A DNA stretch of 14,525 bases, taken from NCBI GenBank assembly GCA_019244945.1, contig JAFASD010000307.1:1-14525 (forward strand). The letters run 5' to 3'. A program made the translations under genes and the position numbers. The notes under the pieces are model-generated. The model had not been told where the DNA came from, did not search any database, and saw nothing but the letters and a program-made list of their open reading frames with translations. Source of the DNA: Acidobacteriaceae bacterium (lineage in GTDB: Bacteria > Acidobacteriota > Terriglobia > Bryobacterales > Bryobacteraceae). Shown here piece after piece: positions 7,108 to 13,699 of the stretch; within the stretch, counting starts at the first letter, position 1, and every line of letters starts with the position of its first letter.

Positions 7108-8298
7108 ATGCCGGATGAAAAAGAGCGCCGCGTATGGAACGCCCTAAATAGCTTCCGTATCGAGCTGCCTTCCTGGGGTTTCGCAAACACGGGAACCCGA
7201 TTCGGCAAGTTTCTGCAGCCCGGCGCCGCCACGTGCGTGCAGGACAAGTTCGCCGATGCGGCCCAGGTCCATCACCTCACCGGCGTGTGCCCGACCATTG
7301 CCTTGCATGTTCTCTGGGACCTGCAGAACGGCGAAAGCAGCGTTGCCGAAATCCTCAGTTTGGCCACCACCTATGGAGTTCGACCAGGTTCGATCAATCC
7401 GAATACATTTCAAGACCAGGAATATAAGTACGGCTCACTCGGCAATCCGGACCAAGCTGTGCGGAACCGCGCTCTCGATCATCTTGCCGATAGTGTGCAA
7501 ATTGCCAAACGCCTGGAGAGCCGGGACATTTCCCTGTGGTTTGCGGATGGCTCGAATTATCCCGGCACAGCCAACATAAGACAGCGAAAGCAGTGGCTTG
7601 CGGAAGGGCTGCGCGCGACTCATCAGAAGCTCAAGGACAAGCAGCGGCTGCTCGTGGAATACAAGCCGTTCGAGCCTTGCTTTTATCACACGGACATCGC
7701 CGATTGGGGCATGTCACTTCTGCTGGCGCGCGCGGCCGGTGAGCGCGCCAAAGTGCTGGTCGATACAGGGCATCACTACGCGGGTCAGAACATCGAGCAA
7801 ATTGTCGCCTGGCTCTTGAGCGAGAACATGCTGGGCGGTTTTCATTTCAATGACCGGCGCTACGCTGATGACGACTTGACCATCGGTTCCATTGATCCTT
7901 ATCAGGTTTTCCGAATCTTTCACGAGATCGCGTTTTTCGAGTTCGAGACGGGGGAAGAACCGGACATCGCCTACATGATCGACCAGAGCCATAACATCAA
8001 AGGCAAAATGGAAGCCATGGTGCAAACCGTGATGACCGCTCAGGAGCTGTTCGCCAAAGCTGCGCTAGTGGATCACGAGTTTCTCCAAAAAGCCCAGAGC
8101 AAAGCGGATGTGATCAACGCAGAGGAATGCCTGCGGGACGCGTTTGCGACTGACGTGCGGCCCATCATCGAAGCATGGCGCAAGTCTAATGGACTGCCGG
8201 TTAATCCGCTGCAGGCTTTACACGAGAGCGGATATGTAAGCCAGATTAGCCGGGATCGAGCCGAAAAGAACTCGGCCGCAATCTCCTCCTATGCTTGA
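7108..8298 (+). CDS. rhaI: L-rhamnose isomerase (Pseudomonas stutzeri RhaI type)
   Basis: 396 residues; a TIM-barrel isomerase that would convert L-rhamnose to L-rhamnulose. This enzyme type also interconverts other aldoses and ketoses, such as D-allose and D-psicose. Motifs recalled from the P. stutzeri enzyme are present: LPSWGFANTGTRF (20-32), YKYGSL (106-111), ADGSNYPG (146-153), LVDTGHH (217-223), GGFHFND (243-249) and MIDQSHN (290-296). The metal ligands line up with a constant offset of 35 from the P. stutzeri numbering: E184, D219, H246 and D292 (structural site) and H222, D254 and D256 (catalytic site). The N-terminus is about 35 residues shorter than that enzyme. No close Shine-Dalgarno is visible, so the start is uncertain. 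No rhamnulokinase or aldolase gene is in the window. Confidence 0.9.
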   Translation: MPDEKERRVWNALNSFRIELPSWGFANTGTRFGKFLQPGAATCVQDKFADAAQVHHLTGVCPTIALHVLWDLQNGESSVAEILSLATTYGVRPGSINPNTFQDQEYKYGSLGNPDQAVRNRALDHLADSVQIAKRLESRDISLWFADGSNYPGTANIRQRKQWLAEGLRATHQKLKDKQRLLVEYKPFEPCFYHTDIADWGMSLLLARAAGERAKVLVDTGHHYAGQNIEQIVAWLLSENMLGGFHFNDRRYADDDLTIGSIDPYQVFRIFHEIAFFEFETGEEPDIAYMIDQSHNIKGKMEAMVQTVMTAQELFAKAALVDHEFLQKAQSKADVINAEECLRDAFATDVRPIIEAWRKSNGLPVNPLQALHESGYVSQISRDRAEKNSAAISSYA

Positions 8299-8319
8299 CG
8301 GTTTTGGAGCTTATCCAAT

Positions 8320-9864
8320 TTGAAAACCGTCGCTGGTGAAGTTGCCGAGCTGCTGACTGATTTGGCCGTGAGGCCGCAACTGTTCGCCGGAGGCGCCCTC
8401 GAGGTGCGCACGCCCATAACCGGCGAAGTCATCGGCCACGTGAATGCAACCACTGCAGGCGAAGCTGCCGAAACAATCGACACGGCTCACGAAGCGTTTC
8501 TTCGATGGCGCACCGTACCTGCTCCGGAACGCGGAGAACTGATTCGGCTTCTCGGAGAAGAACTGCGCGCCGCGAAAGCGTCACTCGGCCGGTTGGTAAC
8601 CATCGAAGCCGGAAAAATCATCTCGGAAGGTCTCGGCGAAGTGCAGGAGATGATCGACATCTGCACCTACGCCGCAGGACTGTCCAGGCAACTCTGCGGC
8701 CTGACCATAGCCACTGAGCGGCCGAACCACCGCATGATGGAAACTTGGCATCCGCTGGGTGTTGTAGGTGTCATTTCAGCATTTAATTTCCCGGTAGCCG
8801 TTTGGGCGTGGAATGCGGCGCTTGCAATCGTATGCGGTGATTCGGTCGTCTGGAAACCTTCCGAGAAAACGCCGCTCTGTGCCCTGGCTGTGCAGGCGCT
8901 GTTCGACAGAGCCGCGCACCAACTCGGCAATGTGCCCCAGGGACTCTCTTCCGTTTTGATTGGCGGACGAGAAGTGGGAGAGGTTCTAGTCGATCATCCT
9001 CGGGTGCCACTCATCTCAGCTACCGGATCCACCGCAATGGGCCGGCAGGTGGGGCCGCGTCTGGCAGCCCGCTTCGCCCGCGCCATTCTTGAACTCGGTG
9101 GGAACAATGCCGCCATCGTATGCCCCTCCGCCGATCTCGAGCTCGCCGTACGTGCGATTGCTTTTTCCGCGATGGGCACGGCTGGGCAGCGATGCACGAC
9201 GCTCAGGCGATTAATCGTTCACCAGGATATCTATGACCGGCTGGTACCCAGTCTCAAACGGGTCTACGGCTCCGTTGCTATTGGCGACCCGCGCAACCCG
9301 AGCACTCTGGTCGGGCCACTGATCGACAGCCGCTCATTTGAGTCCATGCAGAAGAGTCTCTCAGAAGTGAAAGAGGCAGGCGCGGCAATAACAGGCGGAA
9401 AACGGGTGAACGTCAGTTCCTATTCGAATGGTTTTTACGTTCAGCCGGCCCTTGTAGAAATGCCTCGTCAAACCGAAACGGCCAAACGCGAGACCTTTGC
9501 GCCGATTCTCTACGTAATGAAGTACCGCGATTTCGAGAAAGCCCTTCAGATGCACAACGATGTTCCTCAAGGGCTAGCCTCCTCTATCTTTACCAGTGAT
9601 CTGCGCGAAGCAGAACGGTTCACCTCCGCGCAAGGCTCCGATTGCGGAATAGCGAATGTGAACATTGGCCCTTCCGGCGCAGAAATCGGAGGCGCCTTCG
9701 GAGGCGAGAAAGAGACCGGCGGCGGCCGCGAATCCGGTTCCGACTCTTGGAAAGCTTACATGCGGCGCGCGACCAACACCGTTAACTACGGCAAAGAGCT
9801 GCCGCTGGCACAAGGAGTGAAATTCGACGTAATCCGAGCATTTTCGGAAGAAAGGAAGTCATGA
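8320..9864 (+). CDS. ALDH7-family (antiquitin-type) NAD(P)-dependent aldehyde dehydrogenase
   Basis: 514 residues from a TTG start at 8320, supported by GGAG at 8306-8309 and the 21-bp gap after rhaI. The catalytic residues are C292 in GTAGQRCTT, E258 in LELGGNNA and N156 in AFNFPVA. The C-terminal blocks SGAEIGGAFGGEKETGGGRESGSD and RRATNTVNY (given here as two pieces of one conserved region) are diagnostic of ALDH7: human antiquitin and bacterial L-piperidine-6-carboxylate / alpha-aminoadipate semialdehyde dehydrogenase, a lysine-degradation enzyme. By contrast the neighbours are sugar enzymes, so a role such as lactaldehyde or other sugar-aldehyde oxidation is possible but is only inferred from context. 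The stop overlaps the next start as ATGA, indicating translational coupling. The protein is cytosolic, with no signal peptide. Confidence 0.9.
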   Translation: MKTVAGEVAELLTDLAVRPQLFAGGALEVRTPITGEVIGHVNATTAGEAAETIDTAHEAFLRWRTVPAPERGELIRLLGEELRAAKASLGRLVTIEAGKIISEGLGEVQEMIDICTYAAGLSRQLCGLTIATERPNHRMMETWHPLGVVGVISAFNFPVAVWAWNAALAIVCGDSVVWKPSEKTPLCALAVQALFDRAAHQLGNVPQGLSSVLIGGREVGEVLVDHPRVPLISATGSTAMGRQVGPRLAARFARAILELGGNNAAIVCPSADLELAVRAIAFSAMGTAGQRCTTLRRLIVHQDIYDRLVPSLKRVYGSVAIGDPRNPSTLVGPLIDSRSFESMQKSLSEVKEAGAAITGGKRVNVSSYSNGFYVQPALVEMPRQTETAKRETFAPILYVMKYRDFEKALQMHNDVPQGLASSIFTSDLREAERFTSAQGSDCGIANVNIGPSGAEIGGAFGGEKETGGGRESGSDSWKAYMRRATNTVNYGKELPLAQGVKFDVIRAFSEERKS

Positions 9865-10961
9865 ATATCACTCGCCGAAACTTTACTTACACCGTGGCCG
9901 GGGCGTCTGCCCTGTATCCGTTCAATCGCATCGGTATCGCTCTAGCTCGGCAAGATCAGGAGCGAAAACTTCGCTACTGCATTGTCGGCCTTGGCCGCAT
10001 CGCTATGGGCCATTTTATGCCTGCGTGCAAAATGTCTCAGAAATCACAGGTAATCGCTTTCGTGAGCGGCCATCGAGATAAAGCCGAAAAAATGGCAGCG
10101 GAGTACAACGTGCCCGCGAAAAATATATACAGCTACGCGAACTATGACGAGATCGCGTCTAATAAAGACATCGACGCCGTCTATATCGCGCTCCCCAACA
10201 GCATGCACGCCGAATACAGCATCCGGGCGGCTAAGGCCGGCAAACACGTGCTGTGCGAGAAACCGATGGCAACTAGCCTACCGGATAGCCAGGCGATCGT
10301 GGATGCCTGTAAAGCTGCAGGCAAAAAGCTGATGATCGCCTACCGCTGCCAGTACGAGCCTACAAATCTTCGCGCAATCCAGATGATTCATGAGGGGCAA
10401 TTAGGAACTATTCAAGCGATCGAGAGTGCCAACGGCTTCAATGAGCGCCCGGGCGAGTGGCGCTTAGAAAAAAAGTTGGCAGGCGGAGGCCCGCTCATGG
10501 ATGTGGGTATTTATTCTTTGAATGCTTGCCGTTATCTTACCGGCGAAAATCCTGTTCACGTCGAAGGTTATTGCTCAGTCATCGATCAAGACGGCCGATT
10601 CAAAGAAGTGGAAGAGAATGTTTCCTGGAACATGACGTTCCCTTCCGGCGTGGTGGCGAGTTGCAATACCACTTACGGCGCGGATATGCCGGGTTTCTTT
10701 CGCGTACATGGATCGAAAGGGATGATTCACATGCAACCCGCTTTCGCCTACGAAGGACTCCATCTGAAAGCAGACATACAGGGACAACCGCCCATTGATG
10801 AACCCAATCACCAGAAGGATCCATACGAATTTGTGCTCGAGGCGGATGACTTCGCGGATTGCGTGTTTCAGAACAAGGAGCCTAAAGCAAACGGTGAAGA
10901 AGGCCTACGCGATATGCAGTACATGGCGCAAATCTATGGATCTTGCGGACGAACTATGTGA
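9861..10961 (+). CDS. Tat-exported Gfo/Idh/MocA oxidoreductase, glucose-fructose oxidoreductase-like
   Basis: 366 residues; the start overlaps the preceding stop (ATGA) and has AAGGA at 9852-9856. A twin-arginine signal, TRRNF at 4-8, followed by a hydrophobic stretch, predicts folded export with bound cofactor, as in Zymomonas glucose-fructose oxidoreductase. The Rossmann motif GLGRIA is at 43-48, then LPNSMHAE at 111-118, CEKPMATS at 132-139 (K134 catalytic) and MDVGIYSLN at 213-221 (D214, Y218). The similarity to Zymomonas GFOR in the LPNS-to-YRC region is striking, but the long arms of that 433-residue enzyme are missing. Likely an NADP(H)-using sugar oxidoreductase in the periplasm; the exact sugar is unknown. 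The last ~55 codons belong to a segment that occurs a second time at 11780-11947. Confidence 0.88.
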   Translation: MNITRRNFTYTVAGASALYPFNRIGIALARQDQERKLRYCIVGLGRIAMGHFMPACKMSQKSQVIAFVSGHRDKAEKMAAEYNVPAKNIYSYANYDEIASNKDIDAVYIALPNSMHAEYSIRAAKAGKHVLCEKPMATSLPDSQAIVDACKAAGKKLMIAYRCQYEPTNLRAIQMIHEGQLGTIQAIESANGFNERPGEWRLEKKLAGGGPLMDVGIYSLNACRYLTGENPVHVEGYCSVIDQDGRFKEVEENVSWNMTFPSGVVASCNTTYGADMPGFFRVHGSKGMIHMQPAFAYEGLHLKADIQGQPPIDEPNHQKDPYEFVLEADDFADCVFQNKEPKANGEEGLRDMQYMAQIYGSCGRTM

Positions 10962-10972
10962 TTAAGGAAACT

Positions 10973-10998
10973 GTGCTGAAGGCCCGGATTTTCAGCAC
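10973..10998. terminator. Putative hairpin terminator after the oxidoreductase gene
   Basis: GTGCTGAA at 10973-10980 pairs perfectly with TTCAGCAC at 10991-10998 around a 10-nt loop, 11 bp past the stop codon. It lies between two convergent gene ends, so it could act in both directions. No run of T follows, so a classical intrinsic terminator is not certain. An equivalent stem with changed bases is kept in the second copy. Confidence 0.45.
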
Positions 10999-11016
10999 CC
11001 GCGCGGCCCGATGAGA

Positions 11017-11075
11017 CTAGACGCGCCGCACCAAACCGCCTATTGCTGACACCAGCGCTTTAATCCGTCTATCAA
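11017..11075 (-). pseudogene. Truncated 3' end of the coiled-coil protein gene (duplicate remnant)
   Basis: Read on the minus strand, the last 18 codons plus a TAG stop give DRRIKALVSAIGGLVRRV. This matches the C-terminus DRQIEALVSAIGELVRRA of the intact gene at 12005-12268 with four substitutions. The similarity ends abruptly at 11075, where the recombinase fragment begins on the other strand. It cannot encode a functional protein. Confidence 0.85.
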
Positions 11076-11234
11076 GGAGCTGGAAACATTGTTGGAGCGA
11101 GCGCGGCCACTGAAATCCGAAAACTACATCGTGCCGGTATCGCCAAAGCGGAGATCGCTCGCAGGCTAAACATCGGCCGCACCTCGGTACGTCGCATTCT
11201 CTCTCTTACGGCACGCGAACAGATGCATCGATGA
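11076..11234 (+). pseudogene. C-terminal remnant of a serine recombinase (resolvase/invertase helix-turn-helix)
   Basis: The 52 codons before a TGA at 11232-11234 include IRKLHRAGIAKAEIARRLNI followed by GRTSVRRIL. This is the classic HTH_7 DNA-binding tail of resolvase/invertase-type serine recombinases (A-G-x-x-K-A-E-I-A-R-R-L-x-I-G-R-T-S-V). An in-frame TAA lies at 11061-11063, inside the duplicated segment, and the catalytic N-terminal domain is absent, so the gene is truncated at its 5' side. The stop overlaps the start of the downstream membrane-protein gene (ATGA), suggesting the two were once co-translated on a mobile element. The assignment rests on motif recognition of a short region. 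Confidence 0.75.
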
Positions 11235-11704
11235 GCAAAATCGCCGATCTCATTCAACAGAGGTTTGACCGGACATGGAGTTATCCATCTTGGTGGAATT
11301 TACTCATTGTGCTGCCGTGGCTGCTTGGCACCGCTCTGGTAGTCCACGAATGGGCTGTCGACCGAACGATTGCGCAGCGAGAGAAAACTGCAGATGGAAC
11401 AATCACCACCCACCAAGCGGCAAATCACAACCGATACGGATACAGTTTTTCTATAAATGACAGATCCTACAGTGGCTGGCAAAGCCCAGCGAAACAAGAC
11501 TTTCGGGTCGGCCAGCAAGTAACCGTCTTCTACGACCCGCTCGATCCGACCAGAAATGCCCTCACTGACTTTTCCGAACTCGAAATCGGAAGCATCGGAC
11601 CCGTTCCAATACTGCTGCTCGGCATAGGATGTGTCGCAGTTTTCATTGCTTATCGGCGTCGTCGTGTTCAGTCACCGGCTCAGCGATCTGCCGACAAGCT
11701 ATAG
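11231..11704 (+). CDS. DUF3592-like two-helix membrane protein
   Basis: 157 residues. A transmembrane segment at about 21-39 (WWNLLIVLPWLLGTALVV) is followed by an ~80-residue extracytoplasmic domain. That domain carries DGTIT (55-59), YSFSINDRSYSG (71-82), VGQQVTVFYDPLDPTRNAL (93-111). A second transmembrane segment lies at about 122-141, then an Arg-rich tail. This arrangement, with the V-x-V-x-Y-x-P-x-x-P signature between two helices, is that of DUF3592 proteins, whose function is unknown. The ATG overlaps the stop of the recombinase fragment and no Shine-Dalgarno is visible, so translation may have relied on coupling. It lies between the two copies of the duplicated segment, as if it were cargo of a lost element. 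Confidence 0.72.
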   Translation: MSKIADLIQQRFDRTWSYPSWWNLLIVLPWLLGTALVVHEWAVDRTIAQREKTADGTITTHQAANHNRYGYSFSINDRSYSGWQSPAKQDFRVGQQVTVFYDPLDPTRNALTDFSELEIGSIGPVPILLLGIGCVAVFIAYRRRRVQSPAQRSADKL

Positions 11705-11779
11705 CCCCTGCGGCCACCCAGCGCGGAATCGCGGAACAGCATCCCAAACCGATCTACTCAGCCTTGCCGAAAGGACACC

Positions 11780-11947
11780 GTTGACGAACCCAATCACCAG
11801 AAGGACCCATACAAATTCCTGCTCGAGGCGGATGACTTCGCGGATTGCGTGTTTCAGAACAAGGAGCCTAAAGCAAACGGTGAAGAAGGCCTACGCGATA
11901 TGCAGTACATGGCGCAAATCTACAAGTCTTGCGGACGAACCATATGA
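11780..11947 (+). pseudogene. Truncated C-terminus of the Gfo/Idh/MocA oxidoreductase gene (duplicate)
   Basis: Fifty-five codons in frame plus TGA reproduce the end of the gene at 9861-10961. Changes are limited to E-to-K and V-to-L near the beginning, G-to-K near the end (IYKSC versus IYGSC), I-to-V at the first codon and M-to-I at the last. Upstream of 11780 the in-frame translation has no resemblance to the oxidoreductase, so the rest of the gene is absent and no start codon serves it. The intact reading frame suggests a recent origin or gene conversion with the functional copy. Confidence 0.9.
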
Positions 11948-12063
11948 ATTAGGGAAATTGGTGCTGGAGACCCGGATTCAGGCACCCGCGCAGCCCCAAC
12001 GAGACTAGGCGCGCCGAACCAATTCGCCTATTGCTGATACCAGCGCTTCGATCTGCCTATCAA
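11781..12063. repeat. Partial duplication, copy 2
   Basis: Direct repeat of 10795-11075, starting at TTGA(C/T)GAACCC and ending at TATCAA. It contains the truncated oxidoreductase end, a variant of the hairpin and the 3' end of the intact coiled-coil gene. Two net extra bases relative to copy 1 result from several single-base indels, all in the non-coding part. Confidence 0.92.
11960..11986. terminator. Variant hairpin in copy 2, putative terminator
   Basis: GGTGC at 11960-11964 pairs with GCACC at 11982-11986, extended by TG/CA with one unpaired G. It corresponds to the perfect stem at 10973-10998. The sequence has changed but pairing is kept, which supports a functional RNA hairpin, now closing the convergent coiled-coil gene. 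Confidence 0.4.
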
Positions 12064-12268
12064 TGGTGTCCCCGCGCTCCCGCCACGCGTTGTCGGCTAT
12101 TTCGGATTGCGTTGCGGCTTCATCCATGTGAAGGCCAAGCTCCTTGATCGCGCCGTTCTGCAAGATCTGCGCGTTGCGCAGCAGGTTTATGTCGCGCCGG
12201 AAATTCTCGCGTTCCTTTTCGATTCGCGCCAAGCGGGCGTCGCGCTCGTTTCCGTTCTCGTCTGCCAT
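12005..12268 (-). CDS. Small charged coiled-coil-like protein, function unknown
   Basis: 87 residues from ATG at 12268, with AAGGA at 12273-12277. The sequence is rich in Arg, Glu and hydrophobic heptad positions (RLARIEKERENFRRDINLLR at about 12-31), predicting a helical coiled coil. It contains no signal, cysteine or catalytic motif that I recognise. It is 18 bp downstream of the membrane-protein gene, so it is probably the last gene of the ribosomal-protein/RNase HII transcription unit. Its final 18 codons are the part duplicated at 11017-11075. Confidence 0.65.
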   Translation of the reverse strand: MADENGNERDARLARIEKERENFRRDINLLRNAQILQNGAIKELGLHMDEAATQSEIADNAWRERGDTIDRQIEALVSAIGELVRRA

Positions 12269-12286
12269 GGCGTCCTTGCGTCCATT

Positions 12287-12604
12287 TTACTTACTCTCAA
12301 CACCGAAGAACATCTTCACCTGTTTCACAAATTCAGCTAAAGCGATGTAGATATTGAGAAGACCCAGCCCGCTGATCGCTCCACGGAAATAGCGGCTCAT
12401 CCAGATATGGAAGAGCCGCGGCGAATGCACGGGGATCCAATTGAGATCCCAGTTTGAGAGCCAAGGGAAAACCAAGAGAAACAAACCAAGCTCAAACGCG
12501 AAAACAATCAAACAGAATGCAAGGATGCGGTGGTGCCAGCGCACGAAGCGCTCGGGCTTGGCTTCAGGCGGAGTTGCCGGCGCGACAGGCGGAAGCGCGT
12601 TCAT
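12287..12604 (-). CDS. Small two-helix membrane protein, function unknown
   Basis: 105 residues starting at ATG 12604, chosen over an upstream in-frame ATG at 12634 because it overlaps the RNase HII stop as ATGA, a common coupling arrangement. A Pro-rich N-terminus (4-17) precedes a basic patch RFVRWHHR (19-26). Transmembrane segments lie at about 27-49 and 74-96, joined by a loop with several Trp (WLSNWDLNWIP). I do not recognise a family. It is co-transcribed with rnhB and the coiled-coil gene. Confidence 0.72.
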   Translation of the reverse strand: MNALPPVAPATPPEAKPERFVRWHHRILAFCLIVFAFELGLFLLVFPWLSNWDLNWIPVHSPRLFHIWMSRYFRGAISGLGLLNIYIALAEFVKQVKMFFGVESK

Positions 12605-13329
12605 GATCCCGCCCCTGCAGAGACCAGCTCGCACAACTCGGGATCAGCCGCTTCCTGGCCGAAGAGTTCGCCCTGCGCGGGCGCGTCTGTTAGGTAGCCC
12701 GTCCAATACAATTTCGAGCTGTTCGCCCGGACCGGCTCGAAGCTGAAGCGGTGCAGCAGCGTCGCTCCGTGCTCCCGAAGAGCGCGTTTGTGATTGGGAG
12801 TCGAATAGCCTTTATTCGAAACAAGGTTGTATTCGGGGAAAATCTCGTGCCAGTGCACGAGACATTCATCGCGATGCACTTTGGCAAGAATTGAGGCTGC
12901 CGCAATCGCGCGGCAGCGGGCATCTCCGTCGACCAATGAAAGCTGCTCGATCGCTAGATCTATGCTTATGAAATCGATCAGCAGAAAATCGGGCTGAATC
13001 GCGAGCGATGCCACAGCACGCCGCATGGCTAAGCGCGAAGCCTGATAAATATTGATTTGATCGATCTCAAACACATCCGCACCGCCGATTGCCCAACAAA
13101 CGGAACGGGCTTTGATCTGCTTTGCGAGATTCGCGCGCTGCTCGGCGTCGAGAATCTTGCTGTCGTGAAGACCGCGAATCGGGCGGAGCGGATCGAGAAT
13201 AACAGCAGCCGCGAAGACGGGACCAAACAGCGAACCGCGACCTACTTCATCGACACCCGCAATTCGCGAGAAGCCGCGCTCACGCGCCTCGCGTTCGTAA
13301 GTGCTCACGCAGCGGATGCTGGCTGCCAC
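12601..13329 (-). CDS. rnhB: Ribonuclease HII
   Basis: 242 residues from a GTG at 13329; another in-frame GTG lies 7 codons in, so the exact start is uncertain. It cleaves RNA in RNA-DNA hybrids, including single ribonucleotides in DNA. The active-site tetrad is D27 and E28 in GVDEVGRGSLFGPV, D119 in LLIDF and D154 in AKVHRDE. Other family motifs are HDSKIL (55-60), DGDARCRAIAAASI and KGYSTPNHKRAL, then HRFSF. It lies 17 bp after rplS. The rplS-rnhB linkage is widely conserved and supports the call. The tail beyond HRFSF is somewhat longer than average. Confidence 0.94.
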   Translation of the reverse strand: MAASIRCVSTYEREARERGFSRIAGVDEVGRGSLFGPVFAAAVILDPLRPIRGLHDSKILDAEQRANLAKQIKARSVCWAIGGADVFEIDQINIYQASRLAMRRAVASLAIQPDFLLIDFISIDLAIEQLSLVDGDARCRAIAAASILAKVHRDECLVHWHEIFPEYNLVSNKGYSTPNHKRALREHGATLLHRFSFEPVRANSSKLYWTGYLTDAPAQGELFGQEAADPELCELVSAGAGS

Positions 13330-13346
13330 GTCGGCTGAAAGACTAG

Positions 13347-13697
13347 CTATTCGCGCTCGCGCAAACGGGCAGCTTTGCCCTTCAAATTGCGCAGATAATA
13401 AAGTTTGGCGCGTCTGACACGGCCGGTTCGCACCACGTCGATATGGTCGATCACTGGCGCATGTACGGGAAAGATTCGCTCGACGCCCTGCCCGAAGCTC
13501 ACTTTGCGCACCGTAATAGTTTCGCCCAAACCAGTGTTCTTGCGAGCGATGACAGTGCCCTCAAAGGCTTGCAGACGCTCCTTGTCACCCTCTTTGATTC
13601 TGACGTGTACGCGAATCGTATCGCCAGGACGGAACTCCGGATGCGCCTTCTGACGCGCATTCTTGCTGATGAACTTACTGACAAGTGCGTTTTGCAT
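13347..13697 (-). CDS. rplS: 50S ribosomal protein L19
   Basis: 116 residues, normal L19 length, located at the 30S-50S interface of the ribosome. The start at 13697 (MQNALVSKF) is chosen over the longer upstream frame because it matches L19 N-termini and has AAGGA at 13708-13712. Conserved blocks are FRPGDTIRVHVRIKEG, ERLQAFEGTVIARKN, TITVRKVSFGQGVERIFP and RRAKLYYLRNLKGKAARLRE. It starts 2 bp after the trmD stop, so its ribosome-binding site lies inside trmD. Confidence 0.97.
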   Translation of the reverse strand: MQNALVSKFISKNARQKAHPEFRPGDTIRVHVRIKEGDKERLQAFEGTVIARKNTGLGETITVRKVSFGQGVERIFPVHAPVIDHIDVVRTGRVRRAKLYYLRNLKGKAARLRERE

Positions 13698-13699
13698 AA

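Larger units (their letters stand above)
10795..11075. repeat. Partial duplication, copy 1 (3' end of oxidoreductase gene and beyond)
   Basis: This ~281-bp segment is repeated in direct orientation at 11781-12063, offset 986 bp through the coding part. It covers the oxidoreductase C-terminus, the following hairpin and the last codons of a convergent gene. Positions 10834-10936 (103 bp) are identical in both copies, whereas the flanks differ by substitutions and several single-base indels. Confidence 0.92.

Noticed and set aside
12107..12340. Plus-strand open frame of 77 codons near the coiled-coil gene
   Set aside because: It is antisense to the coiled-coil gene, which has a good ribosome-binding site and operon position; the plus-strand translation lacks support.
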